From Allolobophora icterica (lineage: Eukaryota; Annelida; Clitellata; Crassiclitellata; Lumbricidae): 64,000 bases of DNA. The notes below the pieces were generated by a model. That model was not told the origin of the DNA, did not search any database, and saw only the letters and a list, made by a program, of their open reading frames with translations. Location: contig OY744604.1 of assembly GCA_963556255.1 (NCBI GenBank), positions 24,099,376 to 24,163,375 on the forward strand, written 5' to 3'. Position numbers and translations under genes: made by a program. Shown here piece by piece: positions 23,984 to 35,406 of this stretch. Every line of letters starts with the position of its first letter. Position 1 is the first letter of the stretch.

Positions 23984-24277
23984 TTGGTAAATTTAATCAG
24001 CTTGGTAGTGCTTCTTACATTTACTTTTAACTTCATGAGTTCTGGTAACCAGAGACACTCCTCATCAACCAGTATATACAACAAGATCGGATTATCACAT
24101 CGAAACATCAGGAACACAGTGCCTGTGCTCGCCCAACATAATCATCCTGTCCCTATAACACAACAAGAGCCTAATATGTATTTACACATGACTACATGTA
24201 TCAAACATAGACTATTTTTAGTCACTGTTGTGGTCGGGTTTAAACATCTGCAGCCGTCACCACAATCCATGTTGTAG
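23984..24277 (+). CDS. Short membrane-type ORF, copy 2 of tandem pair
   Basis: Starts with ATG and encodes MVNLISLVVLLTFTFNFM, then SSGNQRHSSSTSIYNKIGLSHRNIRNTVPVLAQHNHPV, clearly the same protein as copy 1. The two diverge after HNHP. The tail of this copy (ITQQEPNMYLH...VVVGFKHLQPSPQSML) is not shared. A tttttag string just upstream (about 23970) could be a splice acceptor, so this may be one of two alternative exons. No database family recognised. Confidence 0.38.
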   Translation: MVNLISLVVLLTFTFNFMSSGNQRHSSSTSIYNKIGLSHRNIRNTVPVLAQHNHPVPITQQEPNMYLHMTTCIKHRLFLVTVVVGFKHLQPSPQSML

Positions 24278-24299
24278 TACAAGTTTCTAACTTAAGATT

Positions 24300-25775
24300 T
24301 TATCGTTGTTTTCCTAATAGGCCCCTAAGACAAGATTTTAGGCGAATAGCTCCATTACTGGCGTCAAAAGCAGACAGAAAGAATGGGGGTTACATCACTT
24401 GCGTCACCTGACAGCATGCCAAGAAGCACCGATGGCAGGGAAACGCATTTGCACTCTCATCTGGATGGGGCAACAGAGATATCTTTGTTGGACCAAGCGA
24501 ATGTAAATTATGTGCCAGATCATTCTTATAGCGTCTTGATATATTGAAAATGCGCTATGAAAACAACTTGATACCTACTATATATTACAGCGCGGAGAAG
24601 ACAGCCCTCTGTGTGACTGTAGCATATATATCTACCAGTACACATATCTATATAGTGCCACTGTGTGAATACATAGGCACATATTTATGCATGCAAGTAT
24701 ACATATTCACTATGTATGTTCTACACACAATTTGCTAATACCCATGTGAGCGCCGTCTCCGACTTTTGTCAGACGTGGGGAATATGCTGTCATTCATACG
24801 CATCTACGCTCGCCGCACGAACGCTGAGTTGATAGGATGATACTCAAAGCCATCAACCGCGTTCGCTCATAAAATGGTCCTTCGAATAAACATATAAATT
24901 TTGTAATGCAAAAAATACAGACAAGAAAGAATTTAAATATTGGTAGGAAAACTTTGATTAGTGTGCTAATCCATTATTTCTAGCGCGTAGGCCTATTTAT
25001 ATATTCAAAGACAGCCGCAAACCTTCAGATTGGCTGGACGCTTGTAGGCCTATAGCGAAAATAAATGTCTGTTAATAAGAGACACCGTAGTCTAAGTCTA
25101 AACTCAAAAGAAACACATGCAAATCCTCAGTGGTACCGTGACATGTCACGATGAAAACCACATTACTGATCGCCATTGCCTACGCAAGCATCCTACACAC
25201 AAACGAATGACGTCATATCTATTGCGTCACGGGTTCTTTAGGAAGCGTCGAGCTGTGTGGATACGAAAAGAAATGGCAAAATGGTTTTGGGGCAGTCAAT
25301 GTGTATCGCTTGGTGAACGCGTTGGGATCGGCGCTCTGCTCTCTTGACGGATTCTGCTTTCAACATGTCGATAGTGAATAGGCATCGTTCACTTCATTTT
25401 ATTTACGTTTTCTTAGTTCAGAGTTTTTACTTATAAACCGTTGAAACGAACTCCTTTCATACTAGATACAACCCATCCTAACAGCTCCTCTATATCATTC
25501 CTGTCTTACACTTTTGTCTTCTAGTCTACGGATTTCTTTTAACTTGGTATGTTTCATTCGACAACTCCTCTGACTTGACGCAGCGCTTGTTAACAAGCTG
25601 TATCCTTGCGCTAAGCATCTAAGCAGCGACTTAGAAATTTCGCATTTGCAATTTAAATCTGACTGTGAAATTAGGTTATTTAAGAATATTCAGAGATAAT
25701 AGATGTTAGCGTTAGAGAACATTGCAATGGACGGATGTTCTAATGCCTACTTTCAAACGGAATCCACGTTATTTG
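24300..25775. other. No recognisable gene
   Basis: AT-rich sequence. Frames of 64-76 codons at 24544 and 25117 have no recognisable domain. No transposon termini were seen until the hAT copy at 25788. Confidence 0.4.
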
Positions 25776-25787
25776 CTGTCTCGCACT

Positions 25788-27698
25788 CAATGTTCCCTCT
25801 AAGCTGCGCGCGTGCGCGCGCGCGCACGGCATTTCAAACTAGCGCGCACAACATTTTCTCCTAGCGCACAAATTTCTTGAACTCTAATTTTTATTTTCGA
25901 TGTTACATTTTGCCCATTCTTCCAGCTTATGACCTATTTAGCCAACGATGTTCAAGAGGCCAACAAGGCTTGTGTTAAGGAATGTCTTCCCGTGTAGGCC
26001 TACATCTCGGCCTCTCTGCACTTATAGCCTGTATATGACGGACGCTTCATTATAGGACCTAATTGATACAGACGGCCGCAGGTGTATTCGTATGCGTGGA
26101 GTCTGTCTAAGTCACCCGATGTGTCAGAGTAGAGGAAGCGACACTCAGCCAGGCATGATTCGGAAGCTTACAACAGCTGCATACCCTACTACGGCAGATC
26201 ACTCCCCTCTGACCCATGACCGAGGGTGTTCGAAATAATACCTAGCTTGTTCATCTCTCTTTCGCTGTCTCATTCGCTCTCTCTGGTTTCTCTCACTCTG
26301 TCTCTGTTGCAGTCTGTCTGTCTCTCTCTACAAAGCCATGTGACCTCTAGGCTACACACTACATATGACTGCAGATTTCCAGAAGATGAAATACTCAAAT
26401 GGAAAGTGAGCTATGCCTGTTGGCTGACACAGAAAGTTATGACTTTGGGCAAACCGAGATTGCTAGTTTAGCAGTGAAATACTGTAAACTACTTGACAAA
26501 ACTGGCGACGAATACGAGAAGCAGGCTTGCAAGCAGTATCGTGACTTTAAATACATTGCAATCGAAAACTTTAAGGTAGGAATTTTCAAGATATTTGCCG
26601 ATTCATCTAGCATGCAGTGTGAACGTGGCTTCAGCCTTATAATCGACTTCAGGTTGACCGCCTGGATTGTGTAATCAGAATTAAGATTTTTATTCTGGTC
26701 AAACAAATTGACCTGGATCAAGTGTAGGCTATGCTCTTTAGCAATCTCACAAAGACAGAAGCGAGAAAATCTAAGCTTAATTTTTGAGCCTTTTTATAGC
26801 CTACCCTACAAGGATTTTATAGCCTTCTACAGACGTGAAGTAATTGTTTAGGAAGCAACTTGAACCATGTATACGGGGTAATGCAATCGTAGAAATTGTG
26901 AATCGTTTAATCTTATTTAGTTGCTATGCTGATTGGCGTCATCGGATGTTTGACTGGGCATATAAGGGCACACAACTTAAGAAGTTGTGCTTGTCAGTTA
27001 CATTTTTTCGAGTAATCATCAATTTGAAATGTGTCTACAGGCTATATGTAGGCCTAATTCCGTAATAATCATATGCAATTCTATTACAATGTTGTCACAT
27101 TCACATAAATGCTACTTACTTACTTCAACTTGACTTAAGCCTTTTTCGTTTAATATGATGCGATTGATCTAGGCTTTTAATGTAGGCCTAAGTCTTATGG
27201 TGAAAATGGAGGAACAATCCTTTCTAAACGCCTTTGCTACCCCAAATGCCCACCACGCCCACGCCACCTTCACGAGGTAACCCCACTAGGAGCAAAGAGC
27301 GCAGTGGACGACCGAGTCCTCGCCAGTATAATCGAGTTCCGCGAGATAAGCAGTCTGAAATATGGACGATGGAGGACATAAACGCAGAAGATGGTGTCTA
27401 AGTAAAAACACCGATGGAAAGGCAACGAGAAACCAACTCCCTAAACTTCTCGAGTTGCATTTAGCTATTCGAAGTTAGAGCCTGCCCATGGGCAGAGAAC
27501 TTGAACAGATGTTTTTTTACTGTAGCATACTCTTTGTTGCGGTTGGTCAACTTTGATTCGTAATAATAAACGAAATTATATATGTACAACTGTGTACAAT
27601 ATATTTAGTAGCCTAGAAGGCCTTAAAGATCACAAAATGTTACTGCTCACGCGGCAGGCCAATGCGCGCACGGCGGAAAAAAATTAGAGGGAACATTG
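25788..27698 (+). mobile_element. hAT transposon, copy 2
   Basis: A 1,911-bp element with the same ends as copy 1 (caatgttccctctaa...ttagagggaacattg), flanked by a perfect 8-bp target duplication CTCGCACT (25780-25787 and 27699-27706). It is inverted relative to copy 1. Internal similarity to copy 1 runs across essentially the whole length. Confidence 0.95.
26399..26674 (+). pseudogene. hAT transposase C-terminal fragment, copy 2
   Basis: Encodes the same C-terminal fragment as 9684-9394 with about a dozen differences. Here CERGFSL is followed directly by IIDFRL: the residues corresponding to MNATKTKCV are lost by a small in-frame deletion. No catalytic part is present. Confidence 0.8.
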
Positions 27699-27706
27699 CT
27701 CGCACT

Positions 27707-28260
27707 ATGTAGCATTTTGGCGGATTATTAGTCTTAATGCTTCATGAATTTTCACATGTTCGATCTTTACTATTTCCGAAAATATGTGTTGTTATAATAT
27801 TCTTCGTTTCCGTCGTGGATTTGAGCCGCCCGTCGACCCATAATATAATATTATACGGTTAGACCTGCGACTAAAATGAAATCATTAGCTCTTTTTATTT
27901 TGCTTTGTCTGCTTGAATTTAATAAACTAACCATCATCTGTCAATTGTTCCACAAATCGAAAGTTTTTTAGTGTAATGTACTGCTGAAAAACGCCTACCA
28001 TTACTTACTGGAAAATTATAATCAAGAATTCGCGTAAGTTCTTTTTCAACCAACAAATCACGGTGACGATTGTTTTCAAACTGCAAAGTCCAACAACCAA
28101 TATCACGCCAATCAAAAGTTTCAGTTTTATCGTCCTGAACTTCATGAACTGTTTCAATTGCATTTTCTATAGTTTCAATTTCATCGTCCTTAACTGGTTC
28201 ATGTTTTACTCCAGAAACATAACACTAAACACTCTTAATATAGGGTGGCGCTACACGGCA
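27707..28260. other. No recognisable gene
   Basis: AT-rich sequence. The strings caattttctatagtttcaatttcatcgtcct and ttttatcgtcctgaacttcatgaactg give a short local repetition. Nothing else. Confidence 0.4.
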
Positions 28261-28261
28261 A

Positions 28262-28330
28262 CAAATGCGTAGATTCTTCTAACACCGTCGTAGAATCTTC
28301 TAACACCATTGTAGATTCTTCTATCACCTC
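28262..28330. repeat. 22-bp tandem repeat, 3 copies
   Basis: gtagattcttctaacaccgtc-like units repeated three times. Confidence 0.85.
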
Positions 28331-28714
28331 CTTCGGCGATATCGTGAATTTTATCCACCGTGAGTTTTTATTCCACCGTCGCTGCCACCAATAAATGTCA
28401 ACCCTTTCCTTTTGTTGACAATCCTTCTAACAACTTCCTTGCTTTCTTCGTACTTACGCCTATTTAATGCTCACTGATTCACACTAAATCTACGTATAAG
28501 TAGCTTAATTTCTACTGTGTAGCATAGCCTTCATTGAGCACCAACACAGTTTTAATATCTTTTCTTTAGAAACAGAAATGAATCCAATTTCAACTAGTCA
28601 ACAACACTTCTACAGAGAACACACAAATTCAAACTTCTCCAGTCAGCATAAATCTTCGCGCGCTTCATAGACACCTGTGTTGTATACCTAAGCAAAATCT
28701 AATTATACATATAA

Positions 28715-28795
28715 CGCGCGGCTGCCGAGATCAGCCAGCCAGGCGCTTAGCTAAAACAGTACAACTGAACGTGATACATCTATCATACATATATA
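28715..28795. repeat. 80-bp repeat left of Polinton (matches 51085-51165)
   Basis: The sequence around ...cagccaggcgcttagctaaaacagtacaactgaacgtgatacatctatcat... recurs in the same orientation at about 51085-51165, beyond the gypsy fragment on the other side. The pair brackets Polinton plus gypsy fragment. Confidence 0.7.
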
Positions 28796-28829
28796 TATGT
28801 TACAGGGAATGTGTATTTTCAGGGAATAT

Positions 28830-30063
28830 GTATATTCCCTGAAAATTTCAGGGTATATGTGTATTCCCTGATTCACTCAGGGAATGTATACATTCCTTGA
28901 AAAAACCAGGGTATATACATATTCCCTGAAATCTTCAAGTGATTTCTATACACATTCCCTGAAAGCTTTCAAAGACACAGCGACATAAAGTCAACAGTAG
29001 GCCTAGTGCTTAGCTAGGGTTATAATTGGTCGCTAATTGGAAGGTTCTATCACTGCGTACCTCCTTTGATGCGCAAACGCCCATATGTGTACGTAAATAT
29101 AGGATCAAATCTTCAGAATAAACAACATCTCGCTTCATAGAAGAAAGGTTTTAGTAGTAATCAGTGTTACCACTGTTGAAAAATGAAAAACCTAAGCTAG
29201 ATCATTAAAATAACCAAAGAAAACCCTAGCCATCGGTTTCCACTCAAAACTGAAGTCTCACCTTTTCAAATACTCCTACTCTGACTCATCTGATACTCCG
29301 CCTTCCAATTATACTCGCCGTAAACGACACCCGCCTTGACAACTGCTCTGCCTCACCTGATCTGGTACCCTGGAAATCGGACTTGGACCTCTTTTGGACT
29401 ACTCTCTGGAAACCCCCTTTGATTTGGTTTGGCCTCCTGGAAATCGGACTTGGACCTCTTTTGGACCACTCTCTGGAAACCCCCTGATCTGGTATCCTGG
29501 AAATCGGACTTGGACCTCTTTTGGACTACTCTCTGGAAACCCCCTTTGATTTGTTTTGGCCTCCTGGAAATCGGACTATGAAACTCAAAAAATAATTTCC
29601 TAAGTTTTGAAAAGGGCAACAGTTTACTTCCAGAAAACTTCCAAAACAGTTCAGCCTGAGTCTGCAGTCTCCTTTAGTCTTTCGACTAGTAATATTTTAA
29701 ATATAAATAAACTAGTATAGCATGCATATTGCGCCATTTATTTATTGACCTCGACCATCCAGACCGTTTAAAAAATTGATTAAATGAATTTTAAAACAGG
29801 GTTTAAATAAAACCAGAAAAGCCAAAGAAAAAACCAAGGTCCAGGAAAACCTTCATTTCCCAAGCTCGGATAAACACTCAAGATCAGTAGGTGTCCAGTA
29901 GCGGTTTAACATCACAGCGGCGGGAAGCCAGTGCCTCCAAGCCATCTCGTGATCAACTAGCCCTTATAAACAGATCGGCTTTAAAGCTGTGCCTTTGAAT
30001 ATCATTGCTTAGAACTCTTTCAGCCCTAAGTCCATCAAAGAAGTTATGGTGGCTTTAAAAATG
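28830..30063 (+). repeat. Polinton left terminal inverted repeat (split)
   Basis: 28830-29028 and 29881-30063 together match the reverse complement of 48535-48909, giving about 376 bp of repeat. The outer 150 bp are packed with short palindromes built on TATTCCCTGA/TCAGGGAATA. One more such unit (acagggaatgtgtattttcaggg) lies just outside, so the true end may be near 28802. Confidence 0.9.
29029..29880. repeat. 852-bp insert in left TIR with 93-bp tandem repeats
   Basis: This segment is absent from the right TIR. Between 29355 and 29580 it contains repeats of tggaaatcggacttggacctcttttgga..actctctggaaacccc, with alternating linkers (gatttggtttggcctcc or gatctggtatcc). No terminal repeats or target duplication were seen. 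The minus-strand ORF here is repeat-derived. Confidence 0.8.
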
Positions 30064-30161
30064 AAGGCCGGCCGAGCCGCCTCCCACGAGGCCGGCCCAA
30101 ACCATTCGGGTCATTTTTTCAATTTAAATAAATGAATAGGTTGTGGTATACATAAAACATA

Positions 30162-30437
30162 ATGTTAGGGCAAAACTTTTGCAAATGGCTTATGATAGGC
30201 AAAAAAGATCTCTGCCCTCGTAGATGCATTGGGGAGTATTGTTTCAAACATTTAGCACAGCTGCGAAATGGTTATGAGACAAGACCGTGCGCTAAATGTG
30301 GAAGGGGCATCAAAAACCACTTAGGTGAGTGTATGAAGTGTGGGTATTATGCTATACAATCAAGAATACGACGTGGTGGGTTAGTCCGTGAATTTAATAA
30401 AGAATGGAAGCGACTATCAAATATATCAGTAGAATAA
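30162..30437 (+). CDS. Polinton small zinc-finger protein
   Basis: A 91-residue protein with a run of Cys: LCPRRCIGEYC near residue 19, RPCAKCGRGI near 42 and GECMKCGYY near 55, plus a basic C-terminal tail (SRIRRGGLVREF). Two CxxC pairs suggest a compact zinc ribbon. Small proteins of this kind occur beside the polymerase gene in Polintons. Role unknown, perhaps nucleic-acid binding. It is the first gene inside the left TIR and is followed by polymerase B on the same strand. Confidence 0.6.
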   Translation: MLGQNFCKWLMIGKKDLCPRRCIGEYCFKHLAQLRNGYETRPCAKCGRGIKNHLGECMKCGYYAIQSRIRRGGLVREFNKEWKRLSNISVE

Positions 30438-30599
30438 AAAAAATTATCATTTGAACAAACGACATAGTTATTGTATTGAGTTAATACAGATGAGCAAGCG
30501 TCAATCGAATATCAGTAAACAAAATTTCATTTTAAACAAACGACATAATTATTGTATTAAGGAAAAGTTTGCCACAGTAGTATAAAATAATTTATAACT

Positions 30600-33500
30600 A
30601 TGGCATTGTCTACGAATGAAAAAATTGAACAATTGTTGGGTGAGTTTACCGGTCCTCCAGCTCTTCGAGCTCTTCTACAGAATATCTTAGACGAACCTAT
30701 CCCAGATGCAGTCAAAAGGCGCTTACTACAGCCACTGCTTCCAAGGCCAATTCCTCCAGTGCGCAAGCATAGAGGGGCAAAACGTAAGGCCCTTCTGACA
30801 GAATTCGATCCACTCCTAATTAAGGATAGAGGTGGACCACCAACCTTTCTAGTGCACAAAGAGCTAGCCAATCAGCTTCTGAGAGACTTTCGTGCAGAAG
30901 TACCTCTAAACCACAGGCTGGAAGGAGATGCGTTGGCTTTCTTGAGTGCAATGGAGCACAACATTGAGTCACAGCTAAACGAAGAGCTCTTTAAAAATGG
31001 CGGTTTGAAATACTCTCAAGTGTTGACTGTTGATTTGGAAAAGTTTGCGCCAACTGTTGATAATGTGTATGATGGCAACGCGGCTCCTGGTACTATTACC
31101 AACACGGCATACTTTCGAAGCAAAGCAGAACCAGTTACCAATGCGGGGAAAATCCAGGGGGTTATACGGAAGGCCAAGGCCGAAGTACTAAAACTCCTCG
31201 AAGAGTACACCAATGAGGGGTCGGGGTGGAGAGTGAAGCGGGTCGTGGCGCTAGACCTCAGTTTTGCAAGATATAAGCCTTTCCGAGGTAAGAGCTACTT
31301 TCCCACACCAAAGTACATCCCCCTCGCACGGTTATTAATGTCAAGAATGAAGATAACCGCTGCTTCGAGTGGGCCATACTAAGCGCAATTTACCCAGCAG
31401 ATCAAAATCCGAATCGCCCCAATAAGTATCAGGCCCACCTTCAGGAGCTAAACTTCGACGGTATAGAATTTCCAGTGAAGGTCACTGATATCGGTAAGTT
31501 CGAACGTCAGAACCCTATGGTATCCGTATCGGTCTTCGGGTGGGATAAAGCTTTGTATCCAATCCATGTCTCAACCGAGACTAGAGTTCACAATATTGAT
31601 CTTCTACTGTTAGCCAGCGATGTAAATGAAAATTTTCCTTTACAGAATTATCACTATGTCTGGATCAAGGATCTATCCCGCATGGTTTATAAAAACAGCA
31701 AATTTCAAGGACGAAAGCATCCATGTCGTCGCTGCCTACACGTATTCTGTACACAAGACTTGCTGGATGCCCATATCAAAGATTGTCAGGGCATCAGTAA
31801 GAAGCCTCAGCGGATTGAGATGCCAAAAGAGGATGAAAATATCCTCAAATTTCAGAACCATCGTAAACAGATGCGAGCCCCGTATATCGTTTACGCAGAC
31901 TTCGAGGCTCTAAACATACCAATCGAAGGTGCAGCCATGAATCCCAGTGAGAGCAACACCAGACAGATAGCTGAGCAGAAACCATGTAGCTTCTGTTACA
32001 TAGTGGTTCGATGCGACGGCCGCACGAAGAAGCCGGTTCTATACCGGGGAGAGAACGCCGTGCCAGAGTTCTTGCAACGACTACAAGGCGAGCTGGCCTC
32101 TATCAAACAAAGGCTGGCCACCCCAGCTAAGATGGTTATGTCAGCGGCCGATCGCCAATCATTTCGCGAGGCTACCGAATGTCACATCTGTGGAAATGCT
32201 CTCGAAGCGGATAGAGTTCGTGACCACTGCCATATTACCGGTAAGTACCGAGGTGCCGCTCACAACGCCTGCAACCTCAAACTTCGAATATATCCAGATA
32301 AGTGTAAGGTACCGGTGGTCTTCCACAATCTGCGAGGTTACGACAGCCACCTCATAATGCAAGCGATAGGTAGCTGTGAGGCCGCACAGGATGAGGAAAC
32401 TGAAATTAACTGCATCCCAAACAATATGGAGAAATATATGACATTCAACATTGGACAACTACAGTTCATCGACAGCCTCCAGTTTCTAAACAGCTCGTTG
32501 GATAAATTATCAGGAAATCTGTCGCTTGAGGATCTGAAAGTCACAACTGCGTATGTAAACGAAAACTTTGTTCATAACCATCGGCTAAAATTAGATCTGC
32601 TGAGACGAAAGGGCGTATATTGTTACGAGCACATTGACGATTACCACCGCTTCGAAGAAGACCGACTTCCACCCAAAGAAGCGTTCTACAGCAGGCTGTC
32701 CCGAGAGAACATCTCTGATGAGGATTATGAACACGCCCAACGAGTATGGAACGAATTCGACTGTAAAACTCTGGGCGACTATCACGACTTGTATCTCCGC
32801 ACGGATGTACTTCTATTAGCCGATGTATTCGAGACCTTCAGAGACACATCGATGAAGCACTACAGTCTGGACCCGGCTAACTACTTCAGCCTACCAGGAA
32901 TGGCCTGGGACGCTTTGCTGAAAAAGACGAAGATCGAACTCGAACTTTTAACCGATATAGACATGCATTTGTTCGTAGAGAAAGGTCTCAGAGGTGGAAT
33001 CTCGATGGTATCTAAGCGCTTCGCAAAAGCCAACAACCCGCAATGCCCAGATCACGATACCACGAAGCCAGAAAACTGGATCATGTATCTCGACGCTAAT
33101 AACCTGTACGGCTGGGCGATGCAACAGCCACTGCCAGTTGGAGGATTTAGCTGGGAAAGTCCAACTCTCGATGAAGTGTTGGAAACTCCAGATGACGCGC
33201 CTGAAGGCTTCCTGCTCGAAGTCGATCTCGGGTACCCGGAGCACCTCCACATTGCTCAGAGCGACTATCCCCTAGCACCGGAGACCCTGACAGTCCAAGA
33301 GGAGTGGTTGAGTGACTATCAGAATGTGCTTATGAACGAGTTGGGAGGCAAGTTCACAAAGCATGTGAAGTTAGTACCAAGCCTACGACCTAAGGAGCGG
33401 TATGTGGTCCATTATAGAAATCTCAAACTCTACCACTCATTAGGCCTACGAGTCTCTAAGATCCATCGTGCCATTAAATTCAGGCAGGAGGCGTGGATGG

Positions 33501-34354
33501 CTCCATACATCGAGATGAATACAAAATTGAGGGCGAAGGCAACGTCGGAATTTGAAAAAGACTTCTTCAAACTGGCTAATAATGCAGTTTTCGGAAAAAC
33601 CATGGAAAATCTTAGAAAAAGAATTAGGGTCAACCTGGTACCGACCTCAAAAGTTGACAAACTTCGTAAACTAATTGCTGACCCGGCCTACATATCACAC
33701 AAAATCTTCAACGACCAACTCGCCGCGATTCACAGTTTGAAGAACAAGCTCAAGTTAAACAGACCTGTATATGTCGGCCAGGCGGTCCTCGACCTCAGCA
33801 AGCATCTGATGTACGACTTCTGGTACAACGATGTGAAAAACCAATACGGTGAAAAAGCCCAGTTGCTATATACAGACACAGATAGCCTCGTATTTGAGGT
33901 GGAGACTCCGAACGCCTACGCCGATATGTGGAATAAAAAACACCTATACGACCTCTCCGAGTTTCCTAGAGACAGCCCGTACTACGACGTCGAGAACAAG
34001 AAAGTCGTGGGCAAGTTCAAAGATGAATGTAACGGAGTGGCCATCGCTGAATTCGTAGGATTGCGTCCGAAGATGTACTCGATCTTAAAATCGGGCGGTT
34101 CAGAAATCAGGAAAGCAAAAGGCGTTCAGAGAGCAGTTGTGAAGAAGGATCTGCACCACGAGCTATACAAAGAATGCCTGTTCGAACGAGAAGAGATGCG
34201 GCACACACAAGTCATGATTCGAAGCCACGACCACCAGATCGGAGTGTACGAGCAGAATAAGATCAGCCTCTCTCCATTAGACACAAAAAAGTGGATATCT
34301 CCGGACGGGATAACAACGCTGGCATACGGGCACTACAAAATCAACGACGGTTGA
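30600..34354 (+). pseudogene. POLB: Protein-primed DNA polymerase B, one frameshift
   Basis: The first frame (260 codons) holds the N-terminal region, including ALDLSFARYKPFRGKSYFPTP. The frame changes by one base near the C-run at about 31320-31325, where the coding sequence carries on in another frame (VINVKNEDN, then FEWAILSAIYP). It joins the frame of the long ORF starting at 31475. That frame (959 codons) has a C2H2-like unit (CRRCLHVFCTQDLLDAH, residues 84-100), exonuclease motifs (YADFEAL at 140; NLRGYDSHLI; YLRTDVLLLADVF) and a CHICG...DHCHITGKYRGAAHNAC zinc module. The polymerase motifs are A (YLDANNLYGWAMQ), B (KLANNAVFGKTMEN) and C (YTDTDS, about 33868). The protein replicates the element from a protein primer. 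All catalytic motifs are intact. The last 14 bases overlap the end of the integrase gene on the other strand. Confidence 0.93.
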
Positions 34355-35356
34355 GTATTCTATCAGGGGGTAACTCAGTACCCATAGGCACCAGAAGCAG
34401 CTCCTCACGTACAAAACCGCGGCCAGGCCCATCAACTAGATGGTATAAAGACGGTTGGCCAGCCTGCCGAACAACATCCAAAATAGCGTGGATGGTGAGC
34501 GACCAGTAAGGGTCGGTGGCGCGTTTGCTTCCGCCTTCGAGCTCGCCGGGAGCGTACAAATATCGAACAAGAACGTTGTGTCCAAGATTAGGCTCATCCA
34601 TATTCCCCACAAACGAGTTTTCATTTGTGAATGAGAGGGCTTCTGTGTCACTTTAGCAGCTTTCATCGCTTCAACCGGCTTCATGTCGAGCAAGCGCGTC
34701 GGCTCATCGTTTAGTGCAGCCACAACTTCAGGCAATCGTCGAACCCATTCCACCGACCGTTCGGATGACCCCCTTGCAGCGAGGAGCAATTCCTGAGCGT
34801 ATTGAGCGCCGAAAAGTCGCTCGGCCAGTGTTCGGTTGAAACGTTCAACGATTCCCTGTTGACGATGATTCCCAGCCTGTCCCCGTCTTACAAGAACATC
34901 GTGTTTCTTCAGCAACGGCGTAAAAGCACCCATAAATTCGCGTCCAGGATCGACCTGAAAGAGTCGAGGCCAAGTTAGTGGGCCCCGCTTGTAGATCCGG
35001 CTTAAAGCGGCGGCAACTTCAGCCGCACTTTTGTTGATCAACGGTTCAGCTTCTTTGTATCGTGAGGCAACATCGACAACAGTGAGAGCGTATTTATAAG
35101 TCTTACGACCTACCTTATCGTGAGGTAAAAACAAGAGATCGGCTTGGTGTACGGCGTTTGGGCGATTTTCCTCAAACTTTGGACGAGGTATGCGATGTGG
35201 AACGGGTAGATAAATCTGCCACACAGCTTGTTTCTTCAGCCAATCGCGAGCCTCCGCCTCGGAAACTTTGGCTGCTGAGGCTAGTTTCTTCACCGCAGCC
35301 TTACCTCGCCAGTAACCTCTAGGGCTGTAATAGACGGCTGAAAGGTGCTTAGACAT
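34341..35356 (-). pseudogene. INT: RVE-family integrase, C-terminus frameshifted
   Basis: The start chosen is MSKHLSAVYYSPRGYW, 18 codons inside the open frame, because upstream residues are hydrophobic and unlike the family. An N-terminal helical part is followed by the DDE core: first Asp in VHQADLLFLPHD, second in QVDPGREFMG, Glu in RQQGIVERFNRTLAERL. After about residue 240 the frame changes near 34630. The C-terminal SH3/chromo-like domain (GHNVLVRYLYAPGELEGGSKRATDPYWS...GRGFVREELLLVP) is in the next frame, ending at 34341. The enzyme inserts Polinton DNA into chromosomes by a retrovirus-like strand transfer. The copy as read would lack its C-terminal domain. Confidence 0.92.
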
Positions 35357-35406
35357 TTCAGTAAAACTATATATTACAAACAGGTAAACACATACACAAA
35401 TGATTT

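Noticed and set aside
28824..28829. 6-bp target duplication of the Polinton
   Set aside because: Bases next to the apparent ends (28824-28829 and 48910-48915) do not match; the left end is uncertain because of an extra iteron.
29353..29619. 88-aa minus ORF with repeated GGFQRVVQKRSKSDFQ
   Set aside because: Encoded entirely by the 93-bp tandem repeat in the TIR insert; absent from other TIR.
30065..30120. GC hairpin plus T-run resembling a bacterial terminator
   Set aside because: The ggccggcc stem and the following T-run lie in a eukaryotic transposon; Rho-independent termination is not expected. It may still be a structural element.
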